From the NCBI RefSeq assembly GCF_000151665.1, contig NW_013171849.1, positions 734,480 to 798,479 on the forward strand: 64,000 nucleotides of DNA. Direction: 5' to 3'. The notes beneath the pieces are model-generated. The model saw only the letters and a program-made list of their open reading frames with translations, was not told the DNA's origin and ran no database searches. This document shows, piece by piece, positions 1-11,041 of this stretch (position 1 is its first letter; the number at the start of each line of letters is the position of its first letter). This DNA comes from Blastocystis hominis (lineage: Eukaryota; Sar; Bigyra; Opalinata; Blastocystidae). The translations under genes were made by a program, and so were the position numbers.

Positions 1-485
1 GATATCTGCAGTTCGGAAACCAGACGCTCGGAGACATCTTGAAGAACTACCCCTCCGATGCGCTGGCGCCCGCGTTGGGTCGACTTGGTCTGCTGGTGGC
101 ACTCGTTTTCACCTTCCCCGTGGCCTATTTCGCCGTGAGGAACAACCTGCACACATTGTTCTGCAGCTCGCTGCATTTCCATGGAATTTGGCTTCGACTT
201 GCGTAGGGGTACGAAGAGGACTCGAGTCTAGGACTGCCGTGGGCGTTCTGCTGGTCACTTGCACGGTGGCTGTGTTTGTGGAGCAAGTGGAATATGTGAT
301 TGGATTTAACGGATCGCTGTTTGGATCGTGCATCATGCTTATCATTCCTGGGCTGATTTATCTGCGAGTGGACAAAACTCCATTGTGGAAGAGCGGAATG
401 AAGATTAGTGCCCTGCTGTTACTCTGTTTCGGAGTAGTGATCTGCGTTGGAGGCACGTATCTCACCGCTGTTAAGCTTTTTGCAT
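1..485 (+). CDS. SLC38/Aa_trans-like amino acid transporter, 3' part
   Basis: This is the C-terminal part of a multi-pass amino acid/auxin permease; the 5' end lies outside the window. The first exon reads as a soluble loop (NYPSDALAPALGRLGLL) leading into a membrane helix and FAVRNNLHTLF, a pattern typical of SLC38/SLC36 carriers near their penultimate helices. A 29-nt intron at 203-231 restores the frame, after which three more hydrophobic segments follow. No in-frame stop occurs before the 3' processing motif. T485 is first in its codon and sits 4 nt upstream of TGTTTGTA, so polyadenylation would make TAA there. Such carriers are proton- or sodium-coupled and sit in plasma or lysosomal membranes; the substrate cannot be deduced here. 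Confidence 0.75.
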
Positions 486-489
486 ATCG

Positions 490-497
490 TGTTTGTA
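490..497 (+). terminator. 3' processing motif TGTTTGTA (stop-creating)
   Basis: Variant of the TGTTTGTT motif. The retained T485 is codon position 1 and 4 nt separate it from the motif, so cleavage plus poly(A) would give TAA for the transporter gene. Confidence 0.7.
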
Positions 498-514
498 TCA
501 AACAGGCATTTCCA

Positions 515-743
515 TTACAATACACATTTTACAACTTTTTCTCTTGCTTCCACCAGGGAGCTTTCACTTACCTCGGGAATCCAATCTAAAAAGGGTGAAT
601 ATTTGAACAACGATTGAAGAAGCTTTCATGTACTCCAGTTCCCCATCTATTGAACATCTCTTTGCCCAGCTACTGGCACCATACAGCTACTATCAACTGA
701 CAGCGTGTAAGCTGGAAATCCTCAGAACCTCAGGATTCCACAT
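515..743 (-). CDS. possible short spliced gene, unidentified
   Basis: A tentative minus-strand reading. ATG at 743, an intron of about 42 nt, one open exon containing SIDGELEYMKASS, a 31-nt intron starting GTAAGTG, then TAA at 515-517 followed by TGTTTGAT. It gives a protein of about 50 residues that I do not recognise. A further intron-like stretch (GTAAGTG...TTTCAG) upstream near 796-846 suggests the gene may begin further right. Splice-like signals and a 3' motif support transcription on this strand, but the coding reading is weak and could be wrong. Confidence 0.25.
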
Positions 744-755
744 AACCACTCAATC

Positions 756-791
756 CGGAAACCGGAAACCAGAAACCAGAAACCAGAAACC
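756..791. repeat. short tandem repeat, unit near GAAACCAGA
   Basis: About four imperfect copies of a GGAAACC/AGAAACC word between the first two annotated genes. Similar G/A-C words recur in other repeats of this window. Confidence 0.7.
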
Positions 792-949
792 TGAAGCCTG
801 AAAAACAATGGGAACAGGGTAGAAAGACCTTTTGAAACACTCACTTACCTCTCCCAAACGCGCGATCTCAAAAAAATAATGAATTTGGATGGGGAAAAAA
901 GGAACCACAAAACTAATTCCGCGGGGATCGGATGATTTCAACAAACAAG

Positions 950-1867
950 TCAGAGCTTAGAAAGCATCGACTTTGAAGGAACGAAGTAGTATCCTCCAGT
1001 CACAGGAGTGATGAAGTTCATCAGATGATCCGATTCCGTTCCACGAAGACCAAAGATAGATTTCTCGATTTCGTCGAGTCCAATCAGGAAATGGCAATAG
1101 GCGGTGAACCACAGACCTTTTACTCCATTCGGCATTCCGTAAGGGAGACTATGGCGAACAATCTTAACGTTCTCTCCGTTGTAGTCGATGTCAGAATGGG
1201 CAACGTGACTGCCCGGAGGAAGGGGCTCCAACTGAACACTGTCAGGCTTGGTACGGCCAATTACGGCCTCCTGCGAAGTCCTATCCAGTTTTCCCCACTT
1301 CTCTAAGTTGTGCTCAAAGCGCTGCACAATGGCGTAGGAGCAGCCATTCGGATCAAGAGCTGCTTCCGCGCGGTCGCTGGGACCTGAAGGGTTTTCGGTT
1401 CCATCAATAAATCCGGTGAGATCTCGGCTGTCTCTCCAGACGAAGCCCATCTGGGCGTCCGAAACGGTCAGCATGTTCGGAAGGAAAAGAGAAACGAAGG
1501 TGTTTCCACAATCGAAGCTGGCACCGTTGTACTTCGAGTGAATGTGAACGTACAGGTCAGCCTGGGTAGACGGAGCTTGTTCACCATAGCCAGGGAAATC
1601 AAATAGTTCGGCGCCAGTACCCTTGAGCTCTTCGTTGCCCTCCGTCAGGAATACCCAGAGCTTCTTTCCGAAAGAGAGAGCTCCGGAAACCGCGACATTG
1701 GTAATCGTGGAAGACTCCTCCAGGACCTTCTCGAACTGCTTCACAGCACTAATAAAGTTCGAGCGACCTTCTTCGGTGGACAGAAGCTCATAGTTCACCA
1801 AGTATGTAGCAAAGAACGCAGAATTATCTCCTTCTACGAGGATTCCAGATTGTGCATCAGTAGACAT
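950..1867 (-). CDS. DyP-type peroxidase, YfeX family
   Basis: Haem peroxidase of the dye-decolourising family. The protein opens MSTDAQSGIL, the same beginning as bacterial YfeX, and runs colinear with it: a DFPGYG segment, GFIDGTENP (the GxxDG haem-pocket motif with the catalytic Asp), VQRFEHNL, VIGRTK, VRHSLPYG with the proximal His, and a C-terminal PVTGGYYFVPS. About 305 residues, normal for the family, with no introns. I chose the ATG at 1867 because homology begins there; the frame stays open upstream to 1942 and would add a hydrophobic leader, so a secreted or organellar form cannot be excluded. The encoded TGA (950-952) begins exactly 4 nt upstream of TGTTTGTT. The bacterial-type, intron-free gene suggests horizontal acquisition. 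Confidence 0.9.
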   Translation of the reverse strand: MSTDAQSGILVEGDNSAFFATYLVNYELLSTEEGRSNFISAVKQFEKVLEESSTITNVAVSGALSFGKKLWVFLTEGNEELKGTGAELFDFPGYGEQAPSTQADLYVHIHSKYNGASFDCGNTFVSLFLPNMLTVSDAQMGFVWRDSRDLTGFIDGTENPSGPSDRAEAALDPNGCSYAIVQRFEHNLEKWGKLDRTSQEAVIGRTKPDSVQLEPLPPGSHVAHSDIDYNGENVKIVRHSLPYGMPNGVKGLWFTAYCHFLIGLDEIEKSIFGLRGTESDHLMNFITPVTGGYYFVPSKSMLSKL

Positions 1868-2110
1868 GGCCAAAATAAAAAATTGTGAAGATATGCACAA
1901 AAATAGGGCAAATTTTTGGAGTTTTGGCATCAATGAAATCATCTTGTTACCAGAAGCACAAATAAGTTAGCTTAGCAAGATGCCTAATAGGAATATGAAT
2001 ATAGGGAGGCAAAGAATTGGAGCCATAAGAGATAGGCACAAAACTTATGATCATCAATAACCACTGTACGTAAGAATCCATGGCTTTTCACATTACTTTT
2101 GTTGTTAAAG

Positions 2111-2825
2111 ATGTCTGCGCAGGACAGTTTTGAGCCTCTTGAAGAACCTCAAGCCACTGTTGGTAGTGTCGTACTTTTGTTAGTGTAGGGTCATCGTTGG
2201 TTAGTCCCTATGGATTTCTCTGTACAAGCGAATGCCGCGCTTGACTGGGTCTTCGCCGTGATGAAACCGAACGATCACTTGCTGATCTTGAATGTTCTTA
2301 ATTTGAAAGCTCCCAGTACGATTTTTGGACGACTCGCAATCTGTAGCATATGCTCATGATATGGTAATAAATGAACAGCTGACGAAAGAGTCACAGGAGA
2401 AACTGAAGGAAATGAAGCAGAGAGCTCTGGAGAAGGGATTCCAGTTCGTAAATACTATCAGCACGCGCGGTGAGCCCGCTAAGAAGGTGTGCTCCTACGC
2501 TGTGGAGGATAAGATCGATACGATTGTGATGGGAAGAAGAGGAATGAGCAATCTGAAGCGTATGCTGAACGGAAGCGTGAGTGAATACGTGATTGCCAAC
2601 GCTCCCTGTGCGTACGAAGTTTTGTGGGTGAAATGCTGATCTGTAGTGTGTGTGTGATGGGCCGTAGCGTGGAGGAGAAGAAGCGTAAGGAGGACTTGGA
2701 GAAGAAGGACCGCGAGATCGCGGAGCTGACGGCGAGTGCGAGTGAGAACGAGGGCGAGGGTGCGAAGGTTCCTTTCTTCCTTCCCCGAAAGCACAGCGTG
2801 AAGAACTACTACACCGATTCGGATT
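2111..2825 (+). CDS. universal stress protein (UspA family) with charged C-terminal tail
   Basis: Small nucleotide-binding stress protein. Exon 1 (ATG 2111) joins across a 30-nt intron (2159-2188) to WLVPMDFSVQANAALDWVF, the first strand and helix of the Usp fold; a 31-nt intron (2316-2346) follows. The C-terminal ATP-binding signature is clear: GRRGMSNLKRMLNGSVSEYV. The protein could stop at the TGA at 2637-2639, but removing a 35-nt intron (2612-2646) restores a normal last strand (APCAVCVM) and adds about 60 charged residues. That reading ends where T2825, first in its codon, lies 4 nt upstream of TGTTTGTT. I prefer the spliced form for this reason. The role of the tail is unknown. Confidence 0.85.
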
Positions 2826-2829
2826 CTCG

Positions 2830-2837
2830 TGTTTGTT
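2830..2837 (+). terminator. TGTTTGTT 3' processing motif (stop-creating)
   Basis: Motif 4 nt downstream of T2825, codon position 1 of the spliced stress-protein frame; polyadenylation would produce TAA. Confidence 0.75.
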
Positions 2838-2983
2838 CCAGCACACAGGAAATGAATAGGAGGAAGCAAACGGGAAATGCATTTGAGTACACAAACAGAA
2901 GGAAAAGAAAAAGCACTTATCCAGTCACACATTTATTCATTTATTCATTCATTCACTCACTCATTCACTCTCTCTCCTTCTCT

Positions 2984-4789
2984 TTATACATAGGAGAAAT
3001 TGCTTCCGGGAAGCGTGGTGGGGAAGCTGAAATCCGACGAAAGGATCTGACGACCCGACCGCGACGGCCCCAGCGAGCGGCGTTCCTGCGACTCAGCCCC
3101 TCGTCCATCCCTCACCGAAGGCGGGTGTTTGACCCAGTCGAACGCCAGAACCTCCTCCATCGACGGCCGTTGCGCCGGATTCTTCGCGAGCATGTTCTTG
3201 ACGAGGAGCAGCGCGTCCGCGGAGAGGTCCGCCCAGTCCTCCGCGATGTACTGCACCGGACAATTCACCGTGTGCTCCATCAGCTCGGCCTCCGAAGTGC
3301 CCTGAAAGGGCGGGTAGCCCATAAGCAGGAAGAACAGCGTGACACCCAGCGAGAACACATCCGCCTTCGCGGAGTACTCGCAGTTCTACGATCGATCCAC
3401 GCTCCCAGACCCCACAGTAATGACCTCCGGCGCCATGTACCCCGCCGTGCCCACGATCTCGCTACCCATCAAAACCGGATCCCGCCGCCCACTTGGTGTC
3501 CTTGTTGAGAAAGTCCGCGAGAACGCCGCACCCGAAGTCGGTGAGCTTCATTTCCGCGCGTTGGTCGCGACTCTCGAAAATGATATTCTCCGGCTTGACG
3601 TCCAGATGATAGATGTGCTGCTGATGGCAGGCCAGCAGTCCCTGGCCGATCTGCCGAACCACACGCGCCGCTTCGTGCTCTGAAAACGAACCGTTGCGAT
3701 TGATTCGTTCGCGAAGATCGCCGCCGCCCATATACTCCATCACGACATACACCAGATAGGAATCTTCGTAGACGTCCAAGAACCGCACGACGTAGGGCGA
3801 GCGAACGCGATCCTGTGGTTTAGAGCGAGAACGAGAGAAAGAAGCAATACGATTAGGCTTCGCAGAACGGTGAGCTCGTGCTGGAGAACCTCTGGATCCA
3901 CTTTTTTCTTATTGATGAGTTTCACTGCGCACATTTCGCCCGTTTTCTGGAAAGAAATCGTAGCAAAAAAAGCGTGTACGATGATCTGGCCGAGGCGAAC
4001 CACGCCGTAGCGACCGCGACCCAGTGTGTCTTGCAGCCAGACATCATTGTGGATGGAGGTCATGGTCTTGCTGTGCCGCTTGGTGCAGAGACGCTGCATT
4101 AGAAGCTGGACGACGGTGAGGACGCGTACCCACAAATCCTTGGATTGAGAAGAACAAGAGCTGGGGATTACACGCTGCTGTTGGGAAAAGGCTTCGAGAA
4201 AATAGGGTAGCTGGCCCCTGCAGGGGATCATGGAAAAGGCAAATGGCCGTCCCGTGATGTTTTCAACCATTACTTTACAATCTAGGGTAATTTCGCAACG
4301 ACGACGGGGGGTGTTCTTATCATTTTTCTACGAGTCATTCTGCTGCTGCTCGTTGGGTACATTATAGTACACTAACACGTTCCTGTCAAGAACGAAAAAA
4401 CGGCACTTCCACAGCTTTAATCCACGAAATCCCTTCTTCATTAAATTGCCCTCGAGATGTATTTGTTGCAAGTAGTCGGATGCAGTGTCAAAGTCCATCT
4501 TGGATATTGTCTCGGGTGTGAGAGTGGCAATGTTCTTCCCATTAATACACAGGTCATTCTCTTGCTGAACATAATCAGCGATCCGATCTAGCGCATAAAC
4601 TTCTCCTAAGGAGCCACGGAAAATCGAAAATACGGAAGGTCTTGACGGTCTAGATCCCTTTGGACTGAAAACTTTAGTCGATGGGTTGTACGAAAATGTT
4701 TTTCGTTCGCTCATGGAGCTTCCATCATTTCCTAACGGCGATGACGGGTGATATAGTTCATTGTCATTTAGCTCGATATCAAAACTCAT
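2984..4789 (-). CDS. PH domain-Ser/Thr protein kinase
   Basis: Probable membrane-recruited signalling kinase. After about 115 N-terminal residues comes a PH domain (LEGNLMKKGFRGLKLWKCRFF ... ending in DLWVRVL), then a kinase domain with LGRGRYGVV (glycine loop), CAVKLINKKK (catalytic Lys), MEYMGGGDL (hinge), HLDVKPENI (catalytic loop, HLD instead of HRD), DFGCG, GYMAPEV and a C-lobe YPPF/RPSMEEV. Introns of 33, 33, 33, 38, 31 and 30 nt each restore frame and homology. The layout resembles AKT and PH-CAMK kinases, but the activation loop and catalytic loop are divergent, so substrates cannot be assigned. The HLD variant retains the catalytic Asp. The stop at 2984 is encoded, and the gene is convergent with the stress protein. 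Confidence 0.9.
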
Positions 4790-4887
4790 TTCCTGACGAA
4801 CGACTTAGAACTAACACTTCATCAACAAAATTGTAACAAACACAGATAAAAAACAAAAACAGATACAATACACGGGAGCAAAATCCT

Positions 4888-5313
4888 TTACATATCATGC
4901 AGACTATACTCAAGATAACAACAAAATACTACGCATTCTGTAAGTCCTGCAACAGTAGCGCCTCACTACTCTTTCCACTTTTCTAAGAATGAGACTACAC
5001 CTAAAGCACTACTTCCTTTGCACTCTCTGACAATTGACGCTGTTTTTGATAATCTACTGACTTGCTAATCAGCTCGGTGATGTAACGCTGGGCAGCAATT
5101 GAAACCAGACGAATTCTACGAAATGGCACATTTTCATAAAAACGCTACGAAGACTCATCTGTGATATCGCAACCGACCGACTGCAAAAGGTACTTTGTAA
5201 TTTCATCGGGAATCTACTAGTTTGAGCGACTGCCGGCAACATACAGTAGGAGTGATTTTTTTCAAATTTGAAAGCAACTCTCTCACTTCATCCGGGTTGA
5301 TACTGCTTTGCAT
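4888..5313 (-). CDS. TAF10: TAF10, TFIID/SAGA subunit
   Basis: Histone-fold TBP-associated factor of about 100 residues, split into five short exons. Reading the minus strand from ATG 5313 and removing introns of 31, 33, 30 and 29 nt gives MQSSINPDEVRELL, TPTIPDEITKYLLQSVG, IRLVSIAAQRYITELI and LLLQDLQNALHDM, the hallmarks of TAF10. The TAA is at 4888-4890 and a TGTTTGTT motif follows at 4835-4842. It is expected to act in the nucleus in TFIID and SAGA. The start lies only 44 bp from the predicted mRNA end of eEFSec, so this promoter must overlap its neighbour's 3' region. Confidence 0.9.
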
Positions 5314-5344
5314 CCTCACTTCGAAGCTAGGTCAAGGAATGTGT

Positions 5345-5352
5345 AACAAACA
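5345..5352 (-). terminator. TGTTTGTT 3' processing motif of eEFSec (stop-creating)
   Basis: On the minus strand the motif lies 4 nt after T5357, codon position 1; poly(A) addition makes TAA. Confidence 0.75.
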
Positions 5353-5356
5353 GACC

Positions 5357-7432
5357 AATCCTGAATAATCTTCTTCTCCTTGTCAAACACGTACCGCTTG
5401 AAGTTGATCACGAATTCTTCATTCTTTTCCAAATGATGCTCCTCCGAGAACACCACCTTAAACTTCCCAGACTTTCCAAAAGGCGCGTCGATTCTTCCCT
5501 TCAATCCGCTCTTCGTCACCACATCCAACCCCACAAACTACATAGTTAATCCTTCCTCCCAAGCCTTACAGCAGCGATAGTGCCTCCTTTCTCTGTCAGA
5601 TTGGTTCCGATCACTTCTCTCTCATTCACAATCCGATCAACTATCGCGGTTCGCTGCTTGGGTTTGAAAACTCGCAGAACACTGAGGTCTTCTTTCTTGG
5701 GGGAGAGAGCCTGGATGACTTTGGCGTAAAACGCGATTCGGCAGGTCCCATCGACCTGAGAATTGAGTTGACTGCCGATGAGCAGCGCTCCCAATGGCGC
5801 GTAAATGGTTTGCTCGAGCTGCAGAAGCGCCCAGAGCGTGGCTATGTGTGAGAAAGAGGGGAAAAGAGAGGAACGATGGTGATGTGGAGAATCAGGTTTC
5901 TGTGCAGAGTGAAAGAAACAAACAAACAAGAAAAAGGGAAAGAAAAGGCTGGAAACCAGCCACTCACAAAAGAGGAAACAAGGCAATCAATCCAAAACAC
6001 ACAAATGCAAACTCAATTCAAATCAATAGTAGAGATAGAAAGATATTCATCACTTCAGTATACTCATAACTTCGATCAAAATCGAACGAGTTCACTTCTT
6101 CGTCGAACAAATTCACTCCGAACGACCCTTCTTTCAGCTTTTCTATCATTCTATTCACAGCACCATTCATCAAACCTTCTTTTTCCATATCGCTAAACAA
6201 CGTGATTGTCGCAGAAACTGTGTGATGACCAATACTCACAGAAAACGTGGAGCCGCTTTTCACATCGCCCTGAATCACAATTTAACAACAATCCTACTTT
6301 GTAAAAGCGAATCTTCTTCAACCGAATCAAAATGTTTTGCATCGCTTTCAGAGATCCAACGGCGCATGCTTCACCTCGCTCTGACTTAAAATCGAACGAT
6401 CTACTCGTCACTTTGATTATCAAGAATCACTGAACACAAATCCCAGCCCGATCTCCTTTGAGTACTTTGTCAATTCCCTTATGGAACATTTGAATGCTTT
6501 TCACTTTCCGAGTTAAGTGCAGCGAGGGGAATTCGATTTCATCATTCACGGACACACTTCCGGACAATACGGTGCCCGTCATGACGCAGCCCTTGCCCGC
6601 CAACTGGAAACAATGATCGTAAATGAAATAGAGCGGAGCTACAATTCATGAGACAACCAATTCCTAGGTACAAGGATCGATTTTGTTGGGGATGGAAACC
6701 ATTCCGCGAATTTGATTCACTAACTCATCCATCTACATTCTCTATTCGATATCATCAACCCACGCCCAGACTTGTCGTATTCGCGTCTTCAATACTGCCT
6801 CCACCTACTTGCGCAGATACAGGAATCTATTTTAAAAACATAGCACATCCAAACAATCGAAGCGTTCTTAAAGCGAGTTTTGGAAAGTGTTTTCTGCAGA
6901 CTTGAAATCACAGTTTTGATCCGATCCGATCGTTCCGCTTCTGGAATTAGATCGATCTTGTTTAAAGCAATGATAGCCTTGTTGGTTGTGATTTCGCCGA
7001 TAACAATACATTCGGCTGTTTGGGCTTGAATACCTTTCAAACAGTCGATTACGATGATTAACATGTCGATGATCTGGGCTCCTCCAAGAATCGTTCGGAT
7101 AAGGCTAGCATGACCAGGACAATCGACAAGAGTGTATTGAATGTACTTATATTTGTCACCTATTTTAATAACCCAACTCAAAGCTAACTTGATATATGAC
7201 TAGGGATATCGGACAGAAATGCACTAAAACCCAGATCCAGAGTAATACCACGCTGACGACTTTGTGGATTCTTGTCTAAAGAAGCAGTTGACAAAATGGC
7301 ACTCAGAGATTTTACTAGTATTCATATATTTGTGAATTTTTTACCCAAACTCGTTTTACCAGAATCAACGTGTCCCATTACACCTACGTTGATATTGCAC
7401 ACTTCTGAAGGATCAAATTGCAGATTACTCAT
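5357..7432 (-). CDS. EEFSEC: selenocysteine-specific elongation factor eEFSec
   Basis: GTPase that delivers Sec-tRNA to recoded UGA codons. ATG 7432 begins MSNLQFDPSE, then VGVMGHVDSGKTSL (P-loop), RGITLDLGF (switch I), DCPGHASLIRTILGGAQIID (G3 and the SelB-type follow-on), LNKIDLIPE (G4), DHCFQLAGKGCVMTGTVLSG (domain II), VKSIQMFHKGI and a C-terminal VVTKSGLKGRIDAPFGKSGK typical of eEFSec domain IV. About nine mini-introns of 28-38 nt interrupt it. An encoded stop is missing; the 3' motif would create TAA after T5357. Its presence implies selenoprotein synthesis, so UGA is probably recoded in some genes of this organism although it is the normal stop here. Confidence 0.93.
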
Positions 7433-8661
7433 TCCAAATTAGTGATATGGAAGAAATAGGTTGATATAAGTGAAAAAAGGGTTTCTATCAATATAAAACT
7501 TATGAATTTAGTATATAATGACAATTGTAATTTCAAAGAGTGTGTTGGATCGTGTGGTGAGTGAATTGTTAGGGTATGTGACGAAGAGAGAGAGTAAAAC
7601 GAAGAAATACCAATAGTGTGCTTACTTTTTGTTTTTGAATAGTTGTGATGTGAATAATCGTTTTGTGAAAGGGATCGTTGTTTCAAGGAGTGTATTTGCG
7701 AGAAGACAAGTTCCGATCATTCATTTGAAGGAAGATTGAGAGCTTGTAGATGGGGAATACGCTTAGTTTGACAAAAGGAACCTCGTATAGTTGATAGAAG
7801 AGAGTTTTCATTCAGAAAGCTAGTTTTGGGCAAGGAATGGTGAATATTCATGACGTGATACATATTGATAAATATAGTTTAAAAAAATAAGTCAGGGTGA
7901 AGAGATCAGAGAAAAGAGAATAGGTCAAGAAATAGTACCATATCCATTAACCAGCATAGGACATTGATAAAGGCAATTCCATAAATGCTAATTCTTGTTG
8001 AGTTGATACACAACACACAGTTTTACATTAATAACTGTATTGTACAAAGATCCTAGACCACACAGAGTCGAAAAGCTATATAATATGAACGATACTAAAG
8101 AACATTAACTCTAAACACCAAATAGTTTATAGAAATGGCATAATTATAATAAGGGAATTCTTTCTTATATGCGCAGACGTCGACGATATGATAACAATGG
8201 ATTGAAGGTCAGATACGAACTAGCAAAATCAAACCTACAATACTCGTCAAGTATTTGGGTAATTTAATATTTTTGCTAAATCAATAACCCCAAGTGGTTT
8301 TGGTTAGGCTTCGAGTAGTTTTACTCAATAAACGTGTTTGCTTCATATTGCTCGTTTTCTTACTTGACATCTATATTTAGTATATATATAAATGATGAAC
8401 AAGCAACTTTATCCACTAATTCTTCCTTAACTCTTAGCACACCTCACTCAAATGTAATACCGATGTGAAAGTTAGCACTCACAACACAAATCACTATGTA
8501 CTGATTTATTTACTTGATTTTAGGTCATTCTAGAAATCATATGAATTCACAGAATTCGATGGAATAGAAAGCAATAGTTTCTACACATTAAACTGAGCTA
8601 TTTAAACAATTGAGAATTACTTGATTTGCCTCACAAAATATAGTAATCTCTAAATAAACAC
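7433..8661. other. AT-rich intergenic region
   Basis: About 1.2 kb between the divergent starts of eEFSec and the MORN/LRR gene. Open frames here are short and simple in sequence. I see no tRNA or recognisable snRNA. Presumably it contains both promoters. Confidence 0.6.
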
Positions 8662-11041
8662 ATGGGTGATGTTGAAATAGTTTCTATCGGGGTTGAAAAC
8701 AATCTTGAAGATAGTCGAGGAAAGTGTTGGCAAGATAGTTTATCAAATCAATTTCCCGTGATCAATTATGAAAATGTTGGTGGCATAAGTGTTTTCCAAG
8801 TTGGAGCTCCTCATGAAGGGTACACTATAGAAACGCAACTTGTGAATAATAAAATGAATGGAAAATCGAAAATAATATCTAGCAAGGATGTTGTGATAGC
8901 CAAACTAACATTTGTTGATGGAATTGCAAATGGACCTTGTTTGTTATATGACAATTCAGGTTTTAAGTATTTTAAAGGACTATTTGTTAATGGGTATCGT
9001 TCGGGTAAAGGAAAAGAATATGACAGTAAAGGCAATGTGATATTTGATGGATATTTCTTGTTAGGCAAACGAGCCAAATTATATCGAGTACCTGAAATGA
9101 AAGGATATTGGAAAGAATTGGATGATAAAAGTAACAAAGTAATAAGTGTGAGTAAACGAGACGAATATGGAAGAAAATACGGAATTTGTTATTTTTATAA
9201 TGAAGAAGGTTTAATCAATCGTGTGAGTGAATGGAATGAAGGCAAAGAATCGATGTATACAGGATATTATACATTCTATGATGTAGTCAGTAATAAATGG
9301 ATCGAAGGATTATATGAAAATGGAATTTTAAAAGGAACGTATAGAGAAACGGATGTAAATGGTAATGTGATATTTGATGGATTTTATGAAAATGGAACAC
9401 AAAGAAAACTGTTAAAAATGAACGAAATGGAAGGATATTGGACAGAATTGGATGATAAAAGTAATAAAGTAATAAGTGTGAGTAAACGAGATGAATATGG
9501 AAGAAAATACGGAATTTGTTATTTTTATGATGAAGAAGGTTTAATTAGTCGTGTGAGTGAATGGAATGAAGACAAAGAAGAATGTGTGATAAAACAGTTC
9601 AACAGAAATCAAATGATTGAATACAAGAATGGAACAAAACGATATGAAGGGGAATTTATCAATAGTTTGAAATATGATTATAGAAGAAATGGTAAAGGAA
9701 TAGAATATAATAAAAATGGTAAATCAATGATTTATCAAGGAAGTTTCTCGAATGGGAAACGTCATGGTCGAGGTATTTCGTATCATAATCGTGAAGTAAA
9801 TTATGATGGAGTATGGATAAATGGAAAAACAAAAAGATCCTTTTATATATGTAATGGAATACTGTTTGTAGTTGGACTGATAATCACAGCCTGCCTATTT
9901 ATGTTCAACATTTATATCGGTATAGCGGCATTTATCATATTGTTGTTGTGTTTTGCTATTTACCACATACATGAGAAGCAAGTAAGTAAAATAACTATTC
10001 GATATGAGCCATATTATAAAGCATCGGTAAATTACACTAATGGTACTTTAGCTTTTGGAAATGTGTGTAACAGTATTATCCCCATTGTCTCTCTAAATTC
10101 GTTTGTGGAATCAATTGAAATCGGTGATGAACGTTTTGGATTAGTGCAAACATTCAAAATCAATGGATTGAATCGATTGAAAACTATTAAAATCGGAAGC
10201 AATTCATTCACTCAAGAGAAAAGCACTGACAAGTGGGATTCGAGTAAGGTCAACAACAAATCGAAATCATTCCACATATTGAATTGTGAATCATTGGAAT
10301 CCATTGAAATTGGTGAATATAGTTTCAGTGATTTTGCTGGAGACTTTGAATTGAAGAATCTACCACAATTACAATCCATTCAAATTGGCACAATTGGAAG
10401 TGAATCATGCAATTTCTGTTATAGTTCATTTGTGATTCGAGGTATTGATATGATATTGAATATTTGAATGATGCATAGATCTTCCAAATCTACAATCCAT
10501 TACATTAGGTGATGAGGCATTCTGTGAATCCTTATCAACAATAATGGAAAGTATTGAATGAATTCGAATGAAATGATTGATGTAGATCTCCCATCATTAC
10601 AATCCATTCAACTCGGTGAATGTGCACTTCAAGGAAGAGATGATGATTCAAGTTCATTGACAATGCGAAGTAATAATGAATTGATTGGTTATGATTTGCT
10701 TTGTAGATCTTCCAAATCTAACATCAATATCATCTGTAGGATTCAGTTTCTGTGAACCTCGTGTAGTGACATTGGAAAGTATTTCTGAATATTGAATATT
10801 GATAGTATTTAGATATTCCAAATCTTCAAAATGTCGATCTACCTGATTCATTCCAGGAAATTCAATCGAAATCAATTTCGAGTATAGTTTGATTGATTTG
10901 ATTTGATTCATAGATATTCCATCTATTCTTGCTGATCTTGTACAAATCAAGCCGGTACCAGTACCAGAAGAAGTAAATGTACTAGTACCAGTAGCACTAG
11001 CACTAGCACCAGCACCAGCACCAGTAGAAGTTGAACTGTAA
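8662..11041 (+). CDS. MORN-repeat/leucine-rich-repeat membrane protein
   Basis: Large lineage-specific-looking protein. Residues 60-390 hold MORN-like repeats (motifs such as GKGKEYDSKGN, YEGEF, YQGSFSNGKRHGRGI). Two hydrophobic segments near 395-435 (GILFVVGLIITACLFMF and a following helix) form a membrane hairpin. The C-terminal half has BspA-like repeats of the form LxSIxIGxxSF. The first frame stops near 10465, but five phase-1 introns (10442-10478, 10551-10585, 10670-10706, 10779-10812, 10882-10913) restore five more repeat units, each beginning DLP or NLP/NIP. The protein ends in a Pro/Val/Ala tail with TAA at 11039-11041. Function unknown; possibly surface or endomembrane. It is far more AT-rich than its neighbours. 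Confidence 0.85.
9101..9582 (+). repeat. internal duplication in the MORN/LRR gene
   Basis: A stretch of about 150 bp beginning GGATATTGGA recurs 330 bp downstream (9101-9250 and 9431-9580) with only a handful of substitutions, encoding two near-identical units containing KVISVSKRDEYGRKYGICYF. The high DNA identity indicates a recent duplication or gene conversion. Confidence 0.9.
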
